A DNA stretch of 64,000 bases, from NCBI GenBank assembly GCA_030682375.1, contig JAUXOL010000013.1, positions 1 through 64,000 of the forward strand. Direction: 5' to 3'. A program made the position numbers and the translations under genes. The notes under the pieces are model-generated. The model saw only the letters and a program-made list of their open reading frames with translations, was not told where the DNA came from and did no database searches. Positions within the stretch are counted from its first letter, which is position 1. Every line of letters begins with the position of its first letter. Positions 26,723-36,064 of this stretch are shown here, in pieces. The DNA comes from Gallionella sp. GTDB lineage: Bacteria > Pseudomonadota > Gammaproteobacteria > Burkholderiales > Gallionellaceae.

Positions 26723-28140
26723 CGCTCGACCTCCTTGTACAGCGCGAGCGTCTTTATCCTGGCGAGCGCGTGATCCACGATGGGCGCGGGGTAATCTCGC
26801 CCAACCGCGATGTTGCATCGCTGCTGCTCGGCAGCTGGCATCAGCCAAGGGGCGTGTATCCATTTGTCGGTGCAGTTCACCAGCTCCGGCAGGTAGCGCC
26901 GGATGAACTTGCCTTGCGCATCGAATTTTTCGGACTGGGTCACCGGGTTGAAGATGCGGAACCACGGCTGCGCATCGCAGCCTGTAGATGCCGCCCACTG
27001 CCAGCCGCCGTTGTTGGATGCCAGATCGAAATCCAGCAGATGGCGCGCGAAATAACGCTCGCCCCAGCGCCAGTCGATATGCAGATCCTTCACCAGAAAG
27101 GAGGCAACCACCATACGCAGGCGGTTGTGCATATAGCCGGTCTGGTTGAGCTGGCGCATCGCGGCATCGATCAGCGGATAGCCGGTGCGCGCCTCGCACC
27201 ATGCGGCAAATTTTTCCGCGTCGTTCGGGAAGGCGATGGCGTCGAACTGCGGCTTGTAGGCTCTGCCTTGCGCCAGATGCGGATGATGGTGCAACAGCAT
27301 CTGGTAGAACTCGCGCCAGATCAGTTCGGACAGCCAGGTCTCCGCTCCCGCTCCGCCGATACGATAAGCCGTCGAGACGAGACGGCGGATGGAGATCGTG
27401 CCGAAGCGCAGATGCGTCGAGAGATACGACACGCCCTTCACCGCCGGATAGTCGCGCGCCTCGCGATACAGTCCGATGCGCTGCAAAAAATCGTCGAACA
27501 ACGCTTCCGCGCCGGACTCGCCGGGCGGCATGGCTTGTACATTCAGCGCGCCGGCTTCGAAGCCGAATGATCCCAGCGCAGGGAGCGGCAACGCCTCGCA
27601 CCGCGCGAGGGACGCAAGATATTCCTCGACCGGATAGGCGCGCAGATAGAAGTCGTCCAGCTTTTTCAGCCATGCATTCTTGTAGGGGGTGAACACGCCG
27701 TACGGCTTGCCGGTGCCGGTGAGGATTTCGGACTGCTCGAATATCACCTGATCCTTGAACTGATGGAACTCGATATCGCCCAGCGCCTCCGCGACCGCCG
27801 CATCGCGCGCGACGGCATCCGGTTCGTAATCGCGATTGCAGAACACCGCTTCGGCCCCCAGTTCCCGCGCGAGTTGCGGGATGACCAGATGCGGCTTGCC
27901 GTGCAGCACATGCAGCGTGCTGCCCTGTTGTTGCAGCTTTTCGTTCAGCTCGTGCAGGCAGTGCCAGATGAACTCCACTCGCCGGTCCTGCCTGTCTTCC
28001 AGCTTGTCGAGTATGTCGGCGTCGAACACGAACACACAATGCACCGCCGCGCTTTCCTTCAGCGCGCGATACAGCGCCGCATGGTCGTGCAGTCGCAGAT
28101 CGCGGCGGAACCAGCAGATGGAGCGGGAATATTGCGGCAT
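26719..28140 (-). CDS. phrB: Deoxyribodipyrimidine photolyase (CPD class I)
   Basis: A 473-residue flavoprotein. The N-terminal photolyase alpha/beta domain binds the antenna chromophore (ICWFRRDLRLHDHAALYRAL), and the C-terminal FAD domain includes LSELIWREFYQMLLHHHP, NQTGYMHNRLRMVVASFL and DFDLASNNGGWQWAASTGCDAQPWFR (quoted in parts: DFDLASNNGGW, GCDAQPWFRIFNP). The Trp residues of the electron-transfer chain are in these segments. It splits cyclobutane pyrimidine dimers using blue light. The ATG at 28140 gives the standard start; the preceding lnt stop is two bases away. Confidence 0.95.
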   Translation of the reverse strand: MPQYSRSICWFRRDLRLHDHAALYRALKESAAVHCVFVFDADILDKLEDRQDRRVEFIWHCLHELNEKLQQQGSTLHVLHGKPHLVIPQLARELGAEAVFCNRDYEPDAVARDAAVAEALGDIEFHQFKDQVIFEQSEILTGTGKPYGVFTPYKNAWLKKLDDFYLRAYPVEEYLASLARCEALPLPALGSFGFEAGALNVQAMPPGESGAEALFDDFLQRIGLYREARDYPAVKGVSYLSTHLRFGTISIRRLVSTAYRIGGAGAETWLSELIWREFYQMLLHHHPHLAQGRAYKPQFDAIAFPNDAEKFAAWCEARTGYPLIDAAMRQLNQTGYMHNRLRMVVASFLVKDLHIDWRWGERYFARHLLDFDLASNNGGWQWAASTGCDAQPWFRIFNPVTQSEKFDAQGKFIRRYLPELVNCTDKWIHAPWLMPAAEQQRCNIAVGRDYPAPIVDHALARIKTLALYKEVER

Positions 28141-28142
28141 CG

Positions 28143-29711
28143 CTATCGAGCGCTTGCAGACAAGACAGTCCGGCGCAGCCACGCATAGCCCAGCATGCCG
28201 AGCAGCAACAGCATCGTCGCGGCGTTGCCCCAGCGCACGTAGGGCGTGGTGCCGTCGTATCCCTGCGCCATGCCGCGCAGCACGCCTTGCTGGTGCTGCG
28301 GCAATTGCTGCAGCACCCGTCCGTCGGCGCCGATGATGGAGGTCACTCCAGTGTTGGTCGCGCGCAGCATCATGCGGCCGGTCTCCAGCGCGCGCAGTTG
28401 CGAGATCTGGTTATGCTGATCGGCGGCGTAGGAATCGCCGTACCACGCGTCGTTGGTGAAGTTCACCAGCAGGCTCGCCTGCGGCAGCGCACGGATGATC
28501 TCTTCGCCGAACACGTCCTCGTAGCAGATGTTCGCCGCGATGCGCTGCCCGGCGATCTCCAGCGGCGGCTGGCGCTCGCCGCCGCGCGCCAGGTCGCCCA
28601 TCGGGATATGGAGGATGTCGTTGATCAGTGCGCCGAACACGGCACGCAGCGGGATGAATTCGCCAAACGGCACCAGATGGTTCTTGCGATAGTGCTGCTC
28701 GTCCGCCGAGCCCAGCGTGAACACGCTGTTGTAATAGCCGCCCGCATCGTGCTCGAACGACCCGATCATGATGTCGCCATCGTTCGACCTTGCATGCAGG
28801 CGCAGTTGCTCGACCAGCTCGGTCGGCACCTGTTCGCGCAACAAAGGGATCGCCGTCTCCGGCAACACGGTCAGGCGCGCCTCGCTTTGCAGCGCAAGGC
28901 GGCGATAGGTCTCCAGCGTACCGGCCAGCGCATCGCCGTTGAATTTCAGGTCTTGCGAGATGTTGCCCTGCACCAGCGCCACCGTGAACGGTTCGCCCTG
29001 CGGCTGCGTCCACTCGACGCCGCGCAACGCCGCGCCGCCGACCCACAGCGCAAGTAACACCGCCACGGCGCTGCGTCCCTGTCGGCTCCAGCGCTCGCGC
29101 CACAGTATCGCCAGCAGACCCGCGCTGACCGCGGCGACCAGCGACACACCGTACACGCCCAGCAGCGGCGCATAACCCGCCAACGAACTGTCGCTATGCG
29201 CATAGCCCAGCGTCAGCCACGGAAAGCCGGTGAAGATCATACCGCGCAGCCATTCCAGCAGCACCCACACCGCCGGCATCAACACACCCAGCGTAACCGG
29301 CATGGGAACGGCGAATCGCCCGGCGGGCTGGGTGCGCTTGTCTTCTTCCGGGCTGCGAAACCAGGAGATGTTCACATTCGGCAGTCGCGCCTGCGCATAT
29401 CCGGCCAGCGCGGGAAGCAGCGCGAGGAAGGCGGCGAACAGCAGCGTCGCCAGCGCCGCCAGCGGCAGCGGCATGCCGCCGTAATCGTGCAGCGCGACAT
29501 AGATCCAGCTTATGCCCGCAACGAACAGTCCTAGACCGAATGCAAAACCCAGCCATCCCGCCGCGCGCGGCGTATCGGCTTTAGTCCACAGATGGAACAG
29601 CACCGCGAGCGCCAGCACCGGGACAGGGAACAGCCCGAGCGGCGCGAAACCGGTCACGCAGGACAGGCCTGCGGCGAATGAGACGAGCAGGGATTTTCTG
29701 GATGGGGACAT
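28143..29711 (-). CDS. lnt: Apolipoprotein N-acyltransferase
   Basis: A 522-residue inner-membrane enzyme that adds the third acyl chain to lipoproteins. Six or seven N-terminal membrane helices precede a nitrilase-fold periplasmic domain with the catalytic triad Glu (VLPETAIPLL), Lys (HYRKNHLVPFGEF) and Cys (NICYEDVFG). An extra hydrophilic segment near residues 105-130 (RSPEEDKRTQ) enlarges one loop. The ATG at 29711 was chosen because the membrane topology then begins normally; no strong ribosome site is present. Confidence 0.94.
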   Translation of the reverse strand: MSPSRKSLLVSFAAGLSCVTGFAPLGLFPVPVLALAVLFHLWTKADTPRAAGWLGFAFGLGLFVAGISWIYVALHDYGGMPLPLAALATLLFAAFLALLPALAGYAQARLPNVNISWFRSPEEDKRTQPAGRFAVPMPVTLGVLMPAVWVLLEWLRGMIFTGFPWLTLGYAHSDSSLAGYAPLLGVYGVSLVAAVSAGLLAILWRERWSRQGRSAVAVLLALWVGGAALRGVEWTQPQGEPFTVALVQGNISQDLKFNGDALAGTLETYRRLALQSEARLTVLPETAIPLLREQVPTELVEQLRLHARSNDGDIMIGSFEHDAGGYYNSVFTLGSADEQHYRKNHLVPFGEFIPLRAVFGALINDILHIPMGDLARGGERQPPLEIAGQRIAANICYEDVFGEEIIRALPQASLLVNFTNDAWYGDSYAADQHNQISQLRALETGRMMLRATNTGVTSIIGADGRVLQQLPQHQQGVLRGMAQGYDGTTPYVRWGNAATMLLLLGMLGYAWLRRTVLSASAR

Positions 29712-29811
29712 CGGACAACAGCGCTGAAAGAAGGCGCAAAGAATAACCGATTCCGTTCGACGCGACATTTGTGATTAAATCGCCTCCCTGTCACCTGAAC
29801 CACACCCTCCC

Positions 29812-30543
29812 ATGGAAAAGATACGCCTGTCCAAACGCATGTCCGAACTCGGCCTCTGTTCGCGCCGCGAGGCCGACAGCTACATCGAAAAAGGCTGGGT
29901 GCAGGTGGACGGCGAGACCGTCAGCGAACTCGGCAGCAAGGTCTATCCGCACCAGCAGATCACCCTGCGCAGCGCTGCGCAAACCACTCAGCAGCAGCGC
30001 GTGACCATCCTGATCAACAAACCGGTCGGCTACGTCTCCGGCCAGGCCGAGCACGACTACAAACCGGCGAGCACGCTGCTGGACGAATCGACGCACTGGC
30101 GCGAAGACCCGTCGCCGCTGAAATTCCACCGCAGCCAGCTGCTGGGCCTTGCTCCCGCCGGACGGCTGGATATCGACTCCACCGGCCTGCTGGTGCTGAC
30201 CCAGGACGGCCGCGTCGCCAAACGCCTGATCGGCGAAGACTCGCCGGTGGACAAGGAATATCTGGTGCGCGTGCAGGGACAGTTGAAGGACGGCGGCCTC
30301 GCGCAGCTATGCAACGGCCTGAAGCTGGACGGCGAATACCTCAAGCCCGCGAAAGTCACTTGGCAGAACGAAGACCAGCTGCGCTTCGTGCTGCGCGAAG
30401 GCAAGAAGCGCCAGATCCGCCGCATGTGCGAACTGGTCGGATTGAAGGTCACCGGACTGAAGCGCATCCGCATCGGCAAGGTGAAACTGGGCAACCTGCC
30501 GCTGGGACAGTGGCGCTATCTGGATGAGAACGAGCAATTTTAA
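29812..30543 (+). CDS. rluF: 23S rRNA pseudouridine synthase RluF-like
   Basis: A 243-residue RsuA-family pseudouridine synthase. An S4 RNA-binding domain opens the protein (RLSKRMSELGLCSRREADSYI), and the catalytic Asp is in GRLDIDSTGLLVLTQDG. The segment EGKKRQIRRMCELVGLKV is the conserved C-terminal motif. It matches RluF, which modifies 23S U2604, more than RsuA or RluB, judging by the INKPVGYVSG and GLKRIRIG segments, but target assignment is inference. Confidence 0.88.
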   Translation: MEKIRLSKRMSELGLCSRREADSYIEKGWVQVDGETVSELGSKVYPHQQITLRSAAQTTQQQRVTILINKPVGYVSGQAEHDYKPASTLLDESTHWREDPSPLKFHRSQLLGLAPAGRLDIDSTGLLVLTQDGRVAKRLIGEDSPVDKEYLVRVQGQLKDGGLAQLCNGLKLDGEYLKPAKVTWQNEDQLRFVLREGKKRQIRRMCELVGLKVTGLKRIRIGKVKLGNLPLGQWRYLDENEQF

Positions 30544-30606
30544 TCAGCCTGAAACATAATGGCCGTACCCTGTTTGCAAACACCCCATCTGCAGGAGACA
30601 TCGACC

Positions 30607-31560
30607 ATGACCACGCTGCTAGCCCAACTGAAATCCATGACCGCCATCGTTGCCGACACTGGCGACATCGAGGCGATCCGCCGCCATCTGCCGGAGGATG
30701 CGACCACCAACCCTTCGCTGTTGCTGAAAGCCGCGTCGCTGCCGGAATACGCGCCGCTGATCGAAGATTCCATCGCATGGGCCAAAGCGCAGAGCAACGA
30801 GCGCGAACAGCAAGCGCACGACGCGATGGACAAGCTCGCGGTGGATGTCGGGCTGGAAGTGCTGAAGATCGTGCCCGGCCGCATCTCCACCGAAGTGGAT
30901 GCGCGCTTGTCCTTCGACACGCAGGCAACGCTGGCCAAGGCGCGCAAACTGATACGGCTATACAACGAAGCGGGCATCGCCAATGAGCGCGTACTGATCA
31001 AGATCGCCTCCACCTGGGAAGGCATACGCGCTGGCGAAATCCTCGAACACGAAGGCATCCACTGCAACCTCACGCTGATGTTCGGCTTCGCCCAGGCACG
31101 CGCCTGCGCCGAGGCGGGCGTGACACTGATTTCGCCTTTCGTCGGTCGCATCTTCGATTGGCAAAAAGCCAGGGAAGGCCGCAGCGACATTCCCGCAGAA
31201 GAAGACATGGGCGTACTCTCGGTGCGCCGCATCTATGAGTACTACAAACAGCACGGCTACCCGACCACGGTGATGGGCGCATCGTTCCGCAACAGCGGCG
31301 AGATCATCTCACTGGCCGGCTGCGACCGCCTGACCATCAGCCCGTCGCTATTGGAAGAGTTGCAGCGCAGGGAAGAGGTACTGACGCGCCGTTTGCAATA
31401 CACCGGCACGATCAAGCCGCGCCCCGCCTCGATGACCGAAGCCGAATTCCGCTGGGAGATGAATCAGGACGCGATGGCCACCGAAAAGCTGGCCGACGGC
31501 ATCCGCGGCTTCACGGTCGATCAGATCAAGCTGGAAAAAACGCTGGCGGAAAGGCTGTAA
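30607..31560 (+). CDS. tal: Transaldolase
   Basis: A 317-residue class I aldolase of the pentose phosphate pathway (sedoheptulose 7-phosphate plus glyceraldehyde 3-phosphate to erythrose 4-phosphate plus fructose 6-phosphate). The Schiff-base Lys is K132 in VLIKIAST, the same number as in E. coli TalB. Other motifs are [12 protein letters not shown] and [14 protein letters not shown]. The ATG at 30607 follows a CAGGAGA site. It converges on the CorC gene with a five-base gap. Confidence 0.96.
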   Translation: MTTLLAQLKSMTAIVADTGDIEAIRRHLPEDATTNPSLLLKAASLPEYAPLIEDSIAWAKAQSNEREQQAHDAMDKLAVDVGLEVLKIVPGRISTEVDARLSFDTQATLAKARKLIRLYNEAGIANERVLIKIASTWEGIRAGEILEHEGIHCNLTLMFGFAQARACAEAGVTLISPFVGRIFDWQKAREGRSDIPAEEDMGVLSVRRIYEYYKQHGYPTTVMGASFRNSGEIISLAGCDRLTISPSLLEELQRREEVLTRRLQYTGTIKPRPASMTEAEFRWEMNQDAMATEKLADGIRGFTVDQIKLEKTLAERL

Positions 31561-31565
31561 CAGCT

Positions 31566-32405
31566 TCAGGAGCCTTCTGCCGCAGCCCTGCGCTCGACCA
31601 GCAGCGAATACAGCCTGCGGCTGTCGGCGCGCAGCACGGTGAAATCAAGCTCACCGATATGGAAACGATCGCCGCGCTTGGGTAACAGCCCGGCGGCCTT
31701 CAGCACCAGCCCGCCGACGGTGTCGCATTCCTCGTCGCTGAACTCAGTGCCCAGCATCTCGTTGAAATCGGCGATCTCGGTGTCGGCCTTGACGCGCCAG
31801 TTGCCGGAGCCGTCAGCGATGATGTTGTCCTCATCCTCGTCAAAATCGTATTCGTCCTCGATGTCGCCGACGATCTGTTCCAGCACGTCCTCGATGGTCA
31901 CCATGCCGCACACGCCGCCGTATTCGTCCACCACCAGCGCGATGTGGTTGCGGTTGCTGCGGAAGTCGCGCAGCAGCACGTTCAGGCGTTTGGACTCGGG
32001 CACGAACACCGCCGGGCGCAGCATGTCGCGCACGTCGAACTCCTCGCCCGCGTAGTAGCGCAACAGATCTTTCGCCAGCAGGATGCCGATGATGTTGTCC
32101 TTGTCGCCGTCGATGACCGGGAAGCGCGAGTGCGCGGTCTCGACCACGAAGGGGATGAACTGCTCGGGCGGCTCGCTGATATCGATCACGTCCATCTGCG
32201 CGCGCGGGATCATGATCTCGCGCACCGGCCTCTCGGAAACCTGCAGCACGCCTTCCATCATGGACAGCGCGTCGGCGTCGAGCAGATTGTGTTCGTAGGC
32301 GGAGTGCAGCAGTTTGACCAGTTGCTCGCGATCTTCGGGTTCGCGCAGCAACAGTGCGGAAAGGCGTTCCAGCAGGCTGGGTTTGTTACTCTCGGGTGAG
32401 TCCAT
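31566..32405 (-). CDS. corC: CorC/HlyC-family CBS transporter-associated protein
   Basis: A 279-residue cytoplasmic protein with two CBS domains (about residues 65-185; VREIMIPRAQMDVI, HIALVVDEYGGVCGMVTIEDVLEQIVGDI) and a C-terminal CorC_HlyC transporter-associated domain ending YSLLVERRAA. It lacks the membrane DUF21 part. In E. coli corC lies between ybeY and lnt and affects magnesium/cobalt efflux. Here the order miaB-phoH-ybeY-corC is kept, but lnt lies elsewhere, about 2 kb away on the far side of rluF-tal. Confidence 0.92.
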   Translation of the reverse strand: MDSPESNKPSLLERLSALLLREPEDREQLVKLLHSAYEHNLLDADALSMMEGVLQVSERPVREIMIPRAQMDVIDISEPPEQFIPFVVETAHSRFPVIDGDKDNIIGILLAKDLLRYYAGEEFDVRDMLRPAVFVPESKRLNVLLRDFRSNRNHIALVVDEYGGVCGMVTIEDVLEQIVGDIEDEYDFDEDEDNIIADGSGNWRVKADTEIADFNEMLGTEFSDEECDTVGGLVLKAAGLLPKRGDRFHIGELDFTVLRADSRRLYSLLVERRAAAEGS

Positions 32406-32413
32406 TTGGTGAT

Positions 32414-32863
32414 TCAGGATTCCAGATAAGGATCGGGGTAGCGCAATTCTAGCATCAGCTTCGTTTCCAGCGCTTCCATCTCGGCGGCATCGTCGTCGCT
32501 CTCGTGATCGTAACCCTGCAGATGCAGCAGCGCATGGATGGTCATGTGCGCATAGTGCGCGAGCAGATCCTTGCGCTGCTCGCGCGCCTCGCGCGCCACG
32601 ACCGGCGCGCAGACGATCACGTCGCCGTACAGCGGTTCGTCGTCCAGCACGAAGGTCAGCACGTTCGTCGCGTAGTCCTTGCCGCGATACGCCTTGTTCA
32701 GCTCGCGCCCCTCGGCCTCGTCGACGATACGCAGCGTCAGGCTGACGTCACCCAGCAGCGAGGCCTTCGCCCAGCGGCGGAACTGCGCGCGCGTCGGGAT
32801 ATCGGGCGCATCGCTGGCGTACTGAACGGCCAAGGAAAGTTTGGCGGACGATAACTTATGCAT
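32414..32863 (-). CDS. ybeY: Endoribonuclease YbeY
   Basis: A 149-residue zinc-dependent RNase acting in 16S rRNA 3' maturation and ribosome quality control. The metal motif [11 protein letters not shown] is at about residues 111-121, and the conserved Arg segment [17 protein letters not shown] is present. The ATG at 32863 overlaps the phoH stop by eight bases; a second in-frame ATG at 32878 would add five residues inside phoH and lacks support. Confidence 0.93.
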   Translation of the reverse strand: MHKLSSAKLSLAVQYASDAPDIPTRAQFRRWAKASLLGDVSLTLRIVDEAEGRELNKAYRGKDYATNVLTFVLDDEPLYGDVIVCAPVVAREAREQRKDLLAHYAHMTIHALLHLQGYDHESDDDAAEMEALETKLMLELRYPDPYLES

Positions 32864-33824
32864 TTTTCTGTTGCTCATAACGTTCGTAGGCCGTGACGAT
32901 CTTCTGTACCAGCGGATGGCGCACGACATCCTCGGCGAGGAATTCGCTGAACGCGATGCCGCGTATATCCTGCAGCACGGCGCGCGCCTCGATCAGGCCG
33001 CTCTTCTGCCCGCGCGCCAGGTCGATCTGCGTGACGTCGCCGGTGATCACCGCCTTGCTGCCGAAGCCGATGCGGGTCAGGAACATCTTCATCTGCTCGG
33101 GCGTGGTGTTCTGCGCCTCGTCGAGGATGATGAAGGAATGATTCAGCGTGCGGCCGCGCATGTAGGCCAGCGGCGCGATCTCGATCACGCCGCGATCGAA
33201 TGCCTTGACGACTTTTTCCACGCCCATCAGGTCGTACAGCGCGTCGTACAGCGGGCGCAGATATGGATCGACTTTCTGCGCCAGATCGCCGGGCAGAAAG
33301 CCCAGCTTCTCGCCGGCCTCGACCGCCGGACGCACCAGCACCAGGCGGCGCACCGTCTCGCGTTGCAGCGCATCCACCGCGCAGGCCACCGCGAGATAGG
33401 TCTTGCCCGTGCCGGCCGGGCCGATGCCGAAAGTGATGTCGTGTTCCTGTATCGCCTGCAGGTAAGTGTTCTGGCGCGGCGTGCGGCCGCGCACCTCGGA
33501 CTTGCGCGTCATCAGCAGCGGCACGGAATCGCTCGCTGGCTGAGGTTCCTCGCGCCACTTCATCGCCTCGATCAGCCCCAGCTGCAGGCGTTCCAGCGTG
33601 ATGTCCTGTTTCGCATCGCGGTAGAAATCCTGCAGCACCCCGCGCGCCAGTTCAGCCTGAGCACCCTGCACGCTGAAATGCCCGCCGCGCCGCGCGATGG
33701 CAACTTCCAGCGCAGTCTCGATCTGCCGCAGGTTCTCGTCCAGCGGGCCGCAAAGATTCGCGAGCCGCTGGTTGTCCAGCGGCTCGAGATCGAATTGCAG
33801 GGTATGTATCTCGGCGTTCGTCAC
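32856..33824 (-). CDS. ybeZ: PhoH family ATPase (YbeZ)
   Basis: A 322-residue P-loop protein with Walker [15 protein letters not shown] and Walker [22 protein letters not shown]. It is the usual partner of YbeY and is thought to act as an RNA helicase or ATPase in ribosome-associated RNA processing. The ATG overlaps the miaB stop by four bases, forming a coupled miaB-ybeZ-ybeY-corC operon. Confidence 0.93.
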   Translation of the reverse strand: MTNAEIHTLQFDLEPLDNQRLANLCGPLDENLRQIETALEVAIARRGGHFSVQGAQAELARGVLQDFYRDAKQDITLERLQLGLIEAMKWREEPQPASDSVPLLMTRKSEVRGRTPRQNTYLQAIQEHDITFGIGPAGTGKTYLAVACAVDALQRETVRRLVLVRPAVEAGEKLGFLPGDLAQKVDPYLRPLYDALYDLMGVEKVVKAFDRGVIEIAPLAYMRGRTLNHSFIILDEAQNTTPEQMKMFLTRIGFGSKAVITGDVTQIDLARGQKSGLIEARAVLQDIRGIAFSEFLAEDVVRHPLVQKIVTAYERYEQQKNA

Positions 33825-35173
33825 GATGCGATCAATACTAACTCACCGCGCAGCGTGTGTCTCACGACCTCGGTGACCTTCACCTCGACGAAGCGGCCTA
33901 TCATGGCCTGCGACCCTGCCATGTCCGTCGCGCCGCGAAAATTCACCACGCGATTGTTGTCGGTACGCCCCGCCAGCTCCTGCGCATCCTTCTTCGATAC
34001 GCCCTCGACCAGTACGCGCTGCACGGAGCCCAGCATACCCAGCGCGACCTCGTGCTCCATCTCCATGATGCGATCCTGCAAACGCTTCAGGCGCGCGGCC
34101 TTCACCTCATGCGGCGTATCGTCGCGCATCTCGGCGGCGGGCGTGCCGGGACGCGGGCTGTACAGATAACTGAAGCTGTTATCGAAACCGACCTCCTCGA
34201 TCAGCTTCATCGTCGCCTCGAAATCCTGCTCGGTCTCGCCGGGGAAGCCGACAATAAAATCCGACGTGATGCAGATATCGGGCCGAACCGCACGGACCCG
34301 GCGAATGATGGACTTGTACTCCAGCACGGTGTGGCCGCGTTTCATCGCCGCGAGAACGCGGTCCGAACCGGACTGCACCGGCAGGTGCAGATGGCTCACC
34401 AGCTTGGGCGTGGTCGCATATACATCGATCAGGCGCTGCGTCATCTCTTTCGGATGCGATGTGGTGTAACGCAGGCGCTTCACGCCCTCCAGCGCCGCGA
34501 TGGCCTGCAGCAGGAAGGCGAAGTCCACCGTATCGCCCTCTTCGGTGTCGCCGCAGTAGGCGTTCACGTTCTGCCCGAGCAGCGTGATCTCCCTTACCCC
34601 TTGCGCGACCAGTTCTTGCACGTCGCGCATCACGTCGGCCAACGGGCGAGACACCTCCTCGCCGCGCGTATAGGGCACGACGCAGAAGGTGCAATATTTG
34701 CTGCAGCCTTCCATGATGGAAACGAAGGCCGTACCGCTGGTCGCCTGCGGCTCGGGCAGATGGTCGAACTTCTCGATCTCGGGAAAGCTGATATCCACCT
34801 GAGACCGGCCGGTGTCGCGGCGCGCCTGAATGAGCTGGGGCAGACGATGCAGCGTCTGCGGCCCGAATACCACATCGACGTAAGGCGCGCGCTTGATGAT
34901 GGTCTCGCCCTCCTGGCTGGCCACGCAGCCGCCCACACCGATGATCAGATCGGGATTGGCCAGCTTCAGCGGGCGCACGCGTCCAAGGTCGGAAAATACC
35001 TTCTCTGCGGCCTTCTCGCGTATCGAGCATGTATTGAACAGGATGATGTCCGCCTCTTCCGGCTTGTCGGTCTGCTCCATGCCCTCGCAGGCCCGCAGCA
35101 CATCCGCCATCTTGTCCGAGTCGTACTCGTTCATCTGGCAGCCGAAGGTCTTGATATAGAGTTTCTTGCTCAT
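33821..35173 (-). CDS. miaB: tRNA-2-methylthio-N6-dimethylallyladenosine synthase MiaB
   Basis: A 450-residue radical-SAM methylthiotransferase modifying A37 of tRNAs that read UNN codons. The N-terminal UPF0004 domain has cluster ligands C12, C49 and C83; the radical-SAM motif C157-x3-C161-x2-C164 is in [17 protein letters not shown]; a TRAM domain ends the protein (about 380-447). The first gene of the ybeZ-ybeY-corC operon. The ribosome site is poor. Confidence 0.96.
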   Translation of the reverse strand: MSKKLYIKTFGCQMNEYDSDKMADVLRACEGMEQTDKPEEADIILFNTCSIREKAAEKVFSDLGRVRPLKLANPDLIIGVGGCVASQEGETIIKRAPYVDVVFGPQTLHRLPQLIQARRDTGRSQVDISFPEIEKFDHLPEPQATSGTAFVSIMEGCSKYCTFCVVPYTRGEEVSRPLADVMRDVQELVAQGVREITLLGQNVNAYCGDTEEGDTVDFAFLLQAIAALEGVKRLRYTTSHPKEMTQRLIDVYATTPKLVSHLHLPVQSGSDRVLAAMKRGHTVLEYKSIIRRVRAVRPDICITSDFIVGFPGETEQDFEATMKLIEEVGFDNSFSYLYSPRPGTPAAEMRDDTPHEVKAARLKRLQDRIMEMEHEVALGMLGSVQRVLVEGVSKKDAQELAGRTDNNRVVNFRGATDMAGSQAMIGRFVEVKVTEVVRHTLRGELVLIAS

Positions 35174-35273
35174 AGGGGAAGCTGAATCATTAGGAAATGC
35201 AGGTTAAAACCGAAGGGCGCAACGGCCTGAAAAGCCGAGCAAAAGAGTCATGTAAGATTTTATCGAAAACGGC

Positions 35274-35301
35274 TTGCCGACACAAAGAATTGTGCTACGA
35301 T
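35274..35301 (+). promoter_or_regulatory. Sigma-70-type promoter for the 30-residue membrane peptide
   Basis: A -35 box TTGCCG (35274-35279) and -10 box TACGAT (35296-35301) are separated by 16 bases and lie about 55 bases ahead of the small ORF, with no other gene in between. Confidence 0.55.
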
Positions 35302-35356
35302 TCGCCTCGCTTGTTTGTTGTTGTGTTCAACCTAAGTCTCTCGGGAGGAGAAAAGA

Positions 35357-35449
35357 ATGTCGTTCATCGCAGATATTTCATCGATTGGCACCGCAATCTT
35401 CGCAGTTGGCTTTGCTCTGTGGATGCTGAAAGAACTGTTCAAGGCTTAA
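35357..35449 (+). CDS. 30-residue single-pass membrane peptide
   Basis: A short ORF encoding 30 residues, beginning MSFIADISSIG and ending LKELFKA, with one predicted membrane helix in the middle (TAIFAVGFALWML) and a Lys/Glu C-terminus likely on the cytoplasmic side. Support comes from its setting: an own promoter, a strong GGGAGGAG ribosome site seven bases before the ATG, and a classic terminator just after the stop. No family was recognised; small proteins of this shape often regulate or stabilise a larger membrane complex. Confidence 0.75.
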   Translation: MSFIADISSIGTAIFAVGFALWMLKELFKA

Positions 35450-35463
35450 GCTCATCAGATATA

Positions 35464-35499
35464 AACAAAAAAACTCCAGCCCATGCTGGAGTTTTTTTG
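35464..35499 (+). terminator. Rho-independent terminator after the small membrane peptide
   Basis: An 8-base stem (ACTCCAGC with GCTGGAGT) around a CCAT loop, preceded by an A-run and followed by seven T residues. The A-run makes it potentially active in both directions. Confidence 0.9.
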
Positions 35500-35631
35500 T
35501 TTATGTAATCCCTATTCGCCCCGGGAACTCCAGTCAGGATATGATGTCTTCACTCTGAGATTCGTTTGATTCGACCGCAAGGCGACACCCGGCTCGAACC
35601 AGCAACCGATTTAACAACCAAGGAGAGCAAT

Positions 35632-35952
35632 ATGAAAATTCGTTATCTGATCGCAGCTGCAGCAGCACTGTCCCTGTCCACCACCGCATTCGCTTCCGAC
35701 AACGGCGAAGCCTCATTCAAGAAGAGCAGCTGCGTTTCCTGCCACCAGCAGGACAAGAAGTCGGTAGGGCCCTCGCTGAAGGACATCTCCGCCAAATACG
35801 CCGCCGACAAGGGCGCGCAAGCCAAGCTGGAAACCAAGGTGCGCACCGGCGGCTCCGGTTCGTTCGGTTCGATGCCGATGCCGGCCACCCCGAAGACCGT
35901 CGCAGATGCCGACATCAAGGCCATGGTGACTTGGATTCTTTCCCTGAAATAA
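35632..35952 (+). CDS. Periplasmic class I c-type cytochrome (c551-like)
   Basis: A 106-residue monohaem cytochrome. The signal peptide ends near AFASD (residue 22), the haem site is C34-V-S-C37-H38, and the axial Met is in GSMPMPATP (81 or 83). Lys-rich surface residues suit electron exchange with acidic partners. It is likely a soluble electron carrier to terminal oxidases or nitrite/peroxide reductases. An AAGGAGAG ribosome site precedes the ATG. It is a single-gene unit with its own terminator. Confidence 0.93.
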   Translation: MKIRYLIAAAAALSLSTTAFASDNGEASFKKSSCVSCHQQDKKSVGPSLKDISAKYAADKGAQAKLETKVRTGGSGSFGSMPMPATPKTVADADIKAMVTWILSLK

Positions 35953-35972
35953 TCCCGTCCCGCCCTTCCAAG

Positions 35973-35999
35973 AAAGCCGACGCGAGTCGGCTTTTTTGT
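35973..35999 (+). terminator. Rho-independent terminator after the cytochrome c gene
   Basis: An 8-base stem AAGCCGAC/GTCGGCTT with a GCGA tetraloop followed by a T-run, about 20 bases after the cytochrome stop codon. Confidence 0.9.
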
Positions 36000-36028
36000 T
36001 GCCTGTCCAAGGAGTCCGTCAGTGGTGC

Positions 36029-36037
36029 TGATATAAT
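36029..36037 (+). promoter_or_regulatory. Extended -10 element before the RNB nuclease gene
   Basis: TGATATAAT gives a perfect TATAAT with an upstream TG, 28 bases before the ATG. No strong -35 is seen. Confidence 0.45.
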
Positions 36038-36064
36038 TCGCGCCAATTTTCGGCACACGTTTAA

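Noticed and set aside
26723..28186. A long minus-strand frame in another phase through phrB, continuing into the GIY-YIG remnant.
   Set aside because: Only its last 58 codons (26546-26722) have meaning; the rest is a frame shadow of phrB.
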